Below are positions 59,491 through 64,000 of a stretch of DNA of 64,000 nucleotides, piece by piece (position 1 is the first letter of the stretch; each line of letters starts with the position of its first letter). The position numbers and the translations under genes are program-made. Origin of the DNA: Gammaproteobacteria bacterium. Its GTDB lineage: Bacteria > Pseudomonadota > Gammaproteobacteria > Pseudomonadales > Pseudohongiellaceae. The stretch covers positions 16,272-80,271 of the forward strand of contig JAURCS010000007.1 in the NCBI GenBank assembly GCA_030828385.1, given 5' to 3'. The notes under the pieces were generated by a model. That model was not told the DNA's origin and searched no databases. It worked only from the letters and a program-made list of their open reading frames with translations.

Positions 59491-60147
59491 TCAGGGTTGA
59501 CTCATCAGGGATTCAGCCTGATTACCCAGACTTTCCAGTTCCTGCGCAAGGGCTTCCAGGCGAGCTGTTGCCAATGGTTCCAGAGGCTCACCACTCACCG
59601 GATCAGTATTGTTATATTTTTCTTCTTCATTCATGAGGGCTTCAGTGAGGAGTTCTGCTGCGGCTACCGCCTGGCGTAAAACGGCATTGGCTGATTCAAG
59701 ATTTTCAGTTTCACTCTCATTGGCCGCAATTCGGGCACGTAATTCCTCAATCCGGGCCTGCTGGGCAGCCACAATCCTGGCCTGTTCAGCCGCACGCTGT
59801 GCCGCCAGTTCATGCTGTCTTTGCGCTTCGGCACGAGCCGCTTCCTCTCGTGCCACTCTTTCCCGCTCAGCGCGCATTTGCGCTTCTCTTTCAGCTGCCT
59901 CAGCCAGACGTTCCGCTTCACGGGCTTCCGCCAGGCGGCGCTCCTGGGCGGCCTGCAGTCTGGCTTCTTCCTGCTGTGCCGGGCTTAGTTCTGGCTCAAC
60001 TGTCACGCCACCGGAAGACCCGGGGATATAAACGGTCTGCGAGCCAGCACTGCTGCATGAGGCAAGAAACAGGACAGCAACGAAAGCCAGGCCGATGTTT
60101 GAGACCATTGGCATACTTTTGACCCTGGAAAACATTGTATTTTTCAT
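59491..60147 (-). CDS. Predicted lipoprotein with a long alanine/glutamate-rich coiled coil
   Basis: No named family. The 218 residues begin with a lipoprotein signal (hydrophobic 18-28, lipobox LAS-C31). A short proline/glycine linker (about 38-55) leads to a continuous charged helix (about 55-165) rich in A, E, R and Q, with EAARAEAQRQHELAAQRAAE as a typical part. Such rods can bridge the periplasm, but the abundant low-complexity sequence makes family comparison unreliable. GGTGG lies seven bases before the chosen ATG at 60147. It is followed by the small basic gene. Confidence 0.75.
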   Translation of the reverse strand: MKNTMFSRVKSMPMVSNIGLAFVAVLFLASCSSAGSQTVYIPGSSGGVTVEPELSPAQQEEARLQAAQERRLAEAREAERLAEAAEREAQMRAERERVAREEAARAEAQRQHELAAQRAAEQARIVAAQQARIEELRARIAANESETENLESANAVLRQAVAAAELLTEALMNEEEKYNNTDPVSGEPLEPLATARLEALAQELESLGNQAESLMSQP

Positions 60148-60505
60148 TGAAATACCACCATTTGGTCAGCGGTCTAGCCGCTTCCCAGCTATTGTTCCGC
60201 TATTTATTGACGTTTGATTAACAATTGATACCCTGCGATCAAGATATATATAAATTGCACACAGTTTATAGTTTTCAAATAATAACTTGTAAATAATTAT
60301 CGCGCTTTAACTTACTGAAGAATTGAGCATTGTTTACTATCCCAATGCCCTTTTAATGCCAGTTCAGTACCCTGTTAACGCCAGATTGGTACCGTATAAT
60401 CCCTGTAATTCTGGCTATGGCCCAATGATTACGCCATGATAACGCAAATTGATGAATTTAAGGAATCTCACATTTTTTATAGTGTGAAGCAACACTCGAC
60501 TTTCC
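60148..60505. other. Divergent AT-rich region upstream of lipoprotein and 434-residue gene
   Basis: 358 bp with no credible gene, AT-rich between about 60220 and 60300. It holds a 19-bp imperfect direct repeat (listed separately) and a TATAAT at 60395-60400 that is a good -10 element for the plus-strand gene, although the -35 is weak. Confidence 0.5.
60353..60393. repeat. Imperfect 19-bp direct repeat, possible operator
   Basis: TTAATGCCAGTTCAGTACC (60353-60371) and TTAACGCCAGATTGGTACC (60375-60393) match at 15 of 19 positions with a 22-bp period (about two helical turns). They end two bases before a TATAAT, so a protein bound here would cover the -35 region. Confidence 0.5.
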
Positions 60506-61810
60506 ATGAAAATATTCGATAACTTTTTTAGCAGCCTGTTTCTCTGCATTACCAGTCTGCCGATTATCTTGCTCCTGCTGTTGTTTGCCAAAGAGCCAGC
60601 TGTAGCCCCAAATCCGGCATTGGACCTTGAGCAGGTTAACCGTATTCAACAGTTGCTGATTGATAACGATCCACGCCAGTTACTGGCCAGTGATTACCAG
60701 GAAGTGCGCCTGACCCAGGACGAGCTGAATGCTCTGGTCACCTATTTGAGAAACAGTGATCCGGCGCTATCAGTCTTGAACATCACCACTCTGCTTGCGG
60801 AAAATACCGCGACTGTCTCGCTGAGCATACCGGTATCAGTTCTTGGCTTGCAGCCATGGCTGAACCTCTCTTTGCATTTTGTACAGAGAGAGGGCGCCCT
60901 GACACTTGAGCAAGTGGATGCCGGTGCCATCAGCCTGCCCTCTCCAATTATGAAAGCATTACGCCAGGGCGTTGCGTCCCGGCTGGCGCAGGATGAAAAC
61001 TTTCAGCTACTGACATCCTTTATGGCCTCCCTCCATTTCCAGTCCATCACCGAAGAGCGCATGGTGATCATGCTTGACTGGAAGGAAGAAAATCGTCGTC
61101 TGCTTGAGGACCAGGCACGTCAGGTTTTTGTCAGCGCCAGGGAAGCTGAACGCCTGTTATTTTTTCAGTCAAAACTGGCCGATGTCACGGCAAACCTGCC
61201 AGCTGAAATAAGCTCAGTGGCGCTTAATGAGCTGCTGCGACCGCTATTTATCTTTGCCAGTCTCAATACTGCGGGTGGTGCCAGCGCTATTGCAGAAAAT
61301 CGTGCGATTTTTATTGTCCTTAGCGCTTACTTGACTGATCTGGAGCTGGCCCAGCTAATCGGTGATGACACCACCATGGCAGCCCCCAGAAAACTGGATG
61401 TGGTTATTGAAAAGCGGGAAGATCTGGCAAGACATGTCGTGAGCTCTGCCGCGATAGCTGCTTCAGCCGGCGCCACCATGGCCGAACTACTTTCCGTCTA
61501 CAAGGAAGTCCATGATTCGCGCTACCGCACCGGGTTCAGTTTTACCGACATTGCCGCCAATCTGTCCGGTGCCATGCTTGGCACTTTGGCCAGCCGCTCT
61601 GAAGACGATGCCAGCAGGTTTCAGGAACTGATGACAACCCTGGATACAGAGCTGGATTATCTGCCCGCACTGGGGACCTATGATGGCATGACCGAAGAGG
61701 AGTTTCTGAAACGTTATGGTAGCAGGGAATCAGAGGAGTATTTGCAGCGTTTACAGGAAATAACTGACAGTATTAGTGCCCGACCTTTTTATCAGAACTT
61801 TGCCAACTAA
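60506..61810 (+). CDS. Hypothetical membrane-anchored envelope protein
   Basis: I do not recognise a family with confidence. The 434 residues have one N-terminal hydrophobic anchor (about 9-28) and no cleavage site, so the rest probably faces the periplasm. A central helix-rich part follows. The late segment GFSFTDIAANLSGAMLGTLAS (about 345-365) is the most distinctive element. There are no cysteines after the anchor and no obvious catalytic motif. The gene is 16 bp upstream of the DksA-like gene, so the two are probably one unit. Confidence 0.75.
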   Translation: MKIFDNFFSSLFLCITSLPIILLLLLFAKEPAVAPNPALDLEQVNRIQQLLIDNDPRQLLASDYQEVRLTQDELNALVTYLRNSDPALSVLNITTLLAENTATVSLSIPVSVLGLQPWLNLSLHFVQREGALTLEQVDAGAISLPSPIMKALRQGVASRLAQDENFQLLTSFMASLHFQSITEERMVIMLDWKEENRRLLEDQARQVFVSAREAERLLFFQSKLADVTANLPAEISSVALNELLRPLFIFASLNTAGGASAIAENRAIFIVLSAYLTDLELAQLIGDDTTMAAPRKLDVVIEKREDLARHVVSSAAIAASAGATMAELLSVYKEVHDSRYRTGFSFTDIAANLSGAMLGTLASRSEDDASRFQELMTTLDTELDYLPALGTYDGMTEEEFLKRYGSRESEEYLQRLQEITDSISARPFYQNFAN

Positions 61811-61826
61811 TGGCTGGCTTTAATTA

Positions 61827-62195
61827 ATGACCTTATTAAGTAAAACCCGTTTGGGCAAAATTCATCAACAACTCATTGCTCTACAGGCAGAGTTAAGCGC
61901 CCAGTATGAAAGTGGCCTGCCAGCGTCGGATACTGTTGTGCTTGACCAGTCAAAGGTAGGCAGATTGTCCCGAATGGATGCACTGCAACAGCAAAACATG
62001 GCACAGTCGACCCTGCGTAATGTTGAAAGCCGGCTGCGCCGGGTCAATCGGGCGCTGGCAAAAATAGACTCCGGGGATTTTGGTTATTGTGATGAATGTG
62101 GCGAAAATATTGAGCTCGCAAGGCTTGACGTTCAGCCCGAAGCACCCTGTTGTTTTGCTTGTCAAAGCAAGCAGGAGTATCATCCGCAATCCTGA
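61827..62195 (+). CDS. TraR/DksA-family zinc-finger protein
   Basis: A 122-residue DksA-like protein. The C-terminal zinc finger is CDEC (88-91) and C-x2-C at 109-112, preceded by a helical N-terminal half that is too short and lacks the DxxDxA tip of true DksA (LDQSKVGRLSRMDALQQ is the corresponding region). Such paralogues may bind RNA polymerase, but the stringent-response role is unproven. The DSGDFGYCDECG wording is typical of the family. It lies between the 434-residue gene and the cystathionine gamma-synthase-family gene. Confidence 0.88.
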   Translation: MTLLSKTRLGKIHQQLIALQAELSAQYESGLPASDTVVLDQSKVGRLSRMDALQQQNMAQSTLRNVESRLRRVNRALAKIDSGDFGYCDECGENIELARLDVQPEAPCCFACQSKQEYHPQS

Positions 62196-62249
62196 TTTTT
62201 CAGGGCTAAAATTCTCAATACTGTCATTCTCAAAGCACAACAAGGCATC

Positions 62250-63482
62250 ATGAAAAAGAAAAACTTTACCAGCACTGCCCTGCATTCGGACAGGGAAGGC
62301 AAACCGGAACACGGTGTGTTGCATAAGCCAATCCATACATCGGTTGCTTTTGCCTATGAGGATGCACGTGAACTGGCAGAAGTGTTTCAGAAAAAAAAGT
62401 TTGGCTATGCCTATGGACGCCAGAATAATCCAACTATCGAAGCCCTCGCCCAAAAAATAACGAAAATGGAACAGGGGCTCGCCACAGTGCTGTTTGCTAC
62501 AGGCATGGCCGCCATCGGATCAACTCTGCTGGCGCTACTGCGCCGGGGTGACCACATCGTTTCCAGTACTTACCTTTTTGGCAACACCAATTCCCTGTTC
62601 AATACATTCAGGGAGCTTGGCGTGGAAGTCAGTTTTGTAGATGCCACTGACAGTAATAATGTCGCCGCTGCAATCCAGGACAATACCCGACTGGTGTTTG
62701 TGGAAACGGTTGCCAACCCGGTTACCCAGGTTGCTGACCTGGAAGGCATTGGTGCACTTTGCGCTGAAAGAAAGCTTATATATTTTGTCGATAACACCAT
62801 GACATCCCCCTGGCTGTTTTCACCGGTGACGGTACAGGCCAGCCTGGTGATCAATTCCCTGACCAAATATATTGGTGGTCATGGTAATGCGCTGGGGGGC
62901 AGTGTTACGGACACGGGGCTGTTTGACTGGTCTGCTTTTGGCAATATTTATGACAACTATAAAAAAGGCGATCCGGCAAACTGGGGTATGAACCAGATTC
63001 GCGCAAAGGGACTTCGTGATTTTGGCGCCTCCCTGGGCCCCGAAGCTGCCCATCATCTATCTGCTGGCAGCGATACGCTGGGGCTACGCATGGATAAATC
63101 CTGTCATAACGCTCTGGCTATTGCTGAATTTTGTGACGCGCATCCTAAAGTGCGAAAGGTGTCCTATCCCGGCCTGAAGGATCATCCACAGCATGAGCGG
63201 GCACAAAAACTTTTCAAACACTTCGGCGCTATTTTGAGTATCGAGCTGGATGACTCATTGGACTGTTTTGATTTTCTTAATGCCCTGGATCTTGTCGTGT
63301 CCTCCAGTAATCTGGGCGATAACCGCACTTTGGGTATTCCTGTGGCTCATACGATTTTCTTCGAAATGGGGCCAGAAAGACGCGCGTCCATGGGCGTAGC
63401 TGACTCAATGGTGCGTTTTTCGGTTGGCATCGAAGACACAGAGGATCTGCTGGCCGATTTTGAGCAAGCACTTTCGATTTAG
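62250..63482 (+). CDS. Cystathionine gamma-synthase family PLP enzyme
   Basis: Pyridoxal-phosphate enzyme of the Cys/Met metabolism family. The 410 residues have the YAYGRQNNPT start motif near 54, GMAAIGSTLLALL near 85, and the PLP lysine Lys206 in SLTKYIGGHGN. Family members act as cystathionine gamma-synthase, O-acetyl- or O-succinylhomoserine sulfhydrylase, or methionine gamma-lyase. The insert FDWSAFGNIYDNYKKGDPANWGMNQIRAKGLRD marks a subgroup usually annotated only as cystathionine gamma-synthase family protein. The exact reaction is open. Confidence 0.88.
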   Translation: MKKKNFTSTALHSDREGKPEHGVLHKPIHTSVAFAYEDARELAEVFQKKKFGYAYGRQNNPTIEALAQKITKMEQGLATVLFATGMAAIGSTLLALLRRGDHIVSSTYLFGNTNSLFNTFRELGVEVSFVDATDSNNVAAAIQDNTRLVFVETVANPVTQVADLEGIGALCAERKLIYFVDNTMTSPWLFSPVTVQASLVINSLTKYIGGHGNALGGSVTDTGLFDWSAFGNIYDNYKKGDPANWGMNQIRAKGLRDFGASLGPEAAHHLSAGSDTLGLRMDKSCHNALAIAEFCDAHPKVRKVSYPGLKDHPQHERAQKLFKHFGAILSIELDDSLDCFDFLNALDLVVSSSNLGDNRTLGIPVAHTIFFEMGPERRASMGVADSMVRFSVGIEDTEDLLADFEQALSI

Positions 63483-63557
63483 CACAGTGCTGACCGGCCA
63501 CGTTGCCTGCCTGGCCATTAAAGCGCTATTGAATCACCCGCGAAACCGTGTTTTACC

Positions 63558-63908
63558 ATGCCAATAACCCTATGCCATATTGATGAAATTCCTGATGCCG
63601 GTGCGAGAGGATTTTCTCTGGCCCAGGGGAAAGTATTCGCAGTAAAAAAACGTCAGGAACTCTTCATTTACCTGAATCGCTGCCCTCACCTTGGCATTCC
63701 CCTGGAATGGGAGCCTCATGACTTTCTGGACGCTGAAGGCCGCTATATCAGATGCGCGAACCATGGCGCCTTCTTCCTGCCGGAAAGCGGTGAATGCATC
63801 CAGGGCCCCTGTCTTGGAGATTCATTATGGTCCATCGATTACGAACTGGTGAATGGCATGATCACTATTGCCGAGGAAGAATTACCGGCACTTCCCGCAC
63901 CAGTTTGA
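63558..63908 (+). CDS. Small Rieske [2Fe-2S] protein
   Basis: A 116-residue Rieske-domain protein with cluster ligands C42-x-H44 (CPHLGIPL) and C66-x2-H69 (CANHGAFF), followed by GECIQGPCLGDSL. It has no signal peptide and would act as a small electron carrier. It is about the same size as the protein at 29283-29663 but clearly diverged. The last 44 bases overlap the convergent sfsA gene. Confidence 0.87.
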   Translation: MPITLCHIDEIPDAGARGFSLAQGKVFAVKKRQELFIYLNRCPHLGIPLEWEPHDFLDAEGRYIRCANHGAFFLPESGECIQGPCLGDSLWSIDYELVNGMITIAEEELPALPAPV

Positions 63909-64000
63909 TCTCCCTGGCGCTGATAGACGCCTGCCACGCCATCAGTTCGACGCCCGCAGTGGCAGCCTCAATCAGCATATTGCCATACGCAGGGTCGATT
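63865..64000 (-). CDS. sfsA: Sugar fermentation stimulation protein A, 3' fragment
   Basis: The minus strand from the right edge to a TAG at 63867-63865 encodes 44 residues, IDPAYGNMLIEAATAGVELM and onward to VREVPVILPRQ. They match the C-terminus of SfsA, a nuclease-like protein first linked to maltose metabolism. The 5' part lies beyond the window. It overlaps the Rieske gene tail to tail by 44 bp. Confidence 0.85.
   Translation of the reverse strand, partial: IDPAYGNMLIEAATAGVELMAWQASISAREIKLVREVPVILPRQ

Overview
The window is a chromosomal segment of a gammaproteobacterium, probably a heterotrophic (perhaps marine) relative of the Pseudomonas/Cellvibrio side of the class. The evidence is gene order and family content: gyrA-pheA-tyrA-aroA-cmk-rpsA-ihfB-lapA-lapB-pyrF, mtaD-ubiG-mupP-yciK, algW/degS-hisD-hisG-murA-ibaG-mlaC, yrbG-kdsD-kdsC-lptC-lptA-lptB-rpoN-ptsN-rapZ-ptsO, mgtE-yjgA. 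No phage, integrase, transposase, CRISPR array or rRNA gene was seen.

Layout. 1-4.4 kb: 3'-truncated thrS, tRNA-Val(GAC), uvrB and tRNA-Asn(GTT). 4.4-6.4 kb: a pyrimidine-rich spacer with an 11-bp tandem repeat, a WbpL/WecA-type glycan initiator and a ComEA-like gene whose start region looks frameshifted. 6.6-17.8 kb: a long minus-strand block for aromatic amino acids, translation, DNA architecture, LPS assembly control and pyrimidines. 18.2-21.9 kb: plus-strand mtaD-ubiG-mupP-yciK, ending in a hairpin and a REP-like palindrome. 22-37.5 kb: an accessory region with a TonB-dependent receptor, a divergent CadC/TolB-like regulator, an acyl-CoA dehydrogenase, two aldehyde dehydrogenases, a small Rieske protein, a broken metallo-beta-lactamase-fold gene, a DUF5916 outer-membrane protein, a LigW-like decarboxylase and a YciI-like protein. 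This set suggests uptake and oxidation of aromatic or other organic acids. 37.5-45.4 kb: housekeeping genes (DUF1244, yciH, nif3, degS, hisD, hisG, murA, ibaG, mlaC). 45.8-55.8 kb: Kdo/LPS transport, sigma-54 and the nitrogen PTS, mgtE and yjgA. 55.9-59 kb: apbC and a membrane pyrophosphatase. 59.2-64 kb: a poorly characterised envelope set, a DksA-type zinc finger protein, a cystathionine gamma-synthase family enzyme, a second Rieske protein and the 3' end of sfsA.

How the genes work together. The kds/lpt genes make and export LPS, and LapA/LapB control and coordinate that pathway. MlaC would shuttle phospholipids across the periplasm, but its usual inner-membrane partners are not beside it. 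RpoN, PtsN, RapZ and PtsO form a regulatory unit, here without hpf. PheA, TyrA and AroA cover steps of the aromatic amino acid pathway, but chorismate mutase, serC and hisC are absent from positions where relatives carry them.

The most unusual signals are non-coding. There are 7-bp-periodic CTTG-type tracts just after the stop codons of three unrelated minus-strand genes, a related long heptad tract beside the REP-like element, and an 11-bp tandem repeat downstream of tRNA-Asn. No complete new multi-gene system is demonstrated. The best candidates for follow-up are these tracts, the 22-37 kb catabolic region and the 59-62 kb envelope genes.
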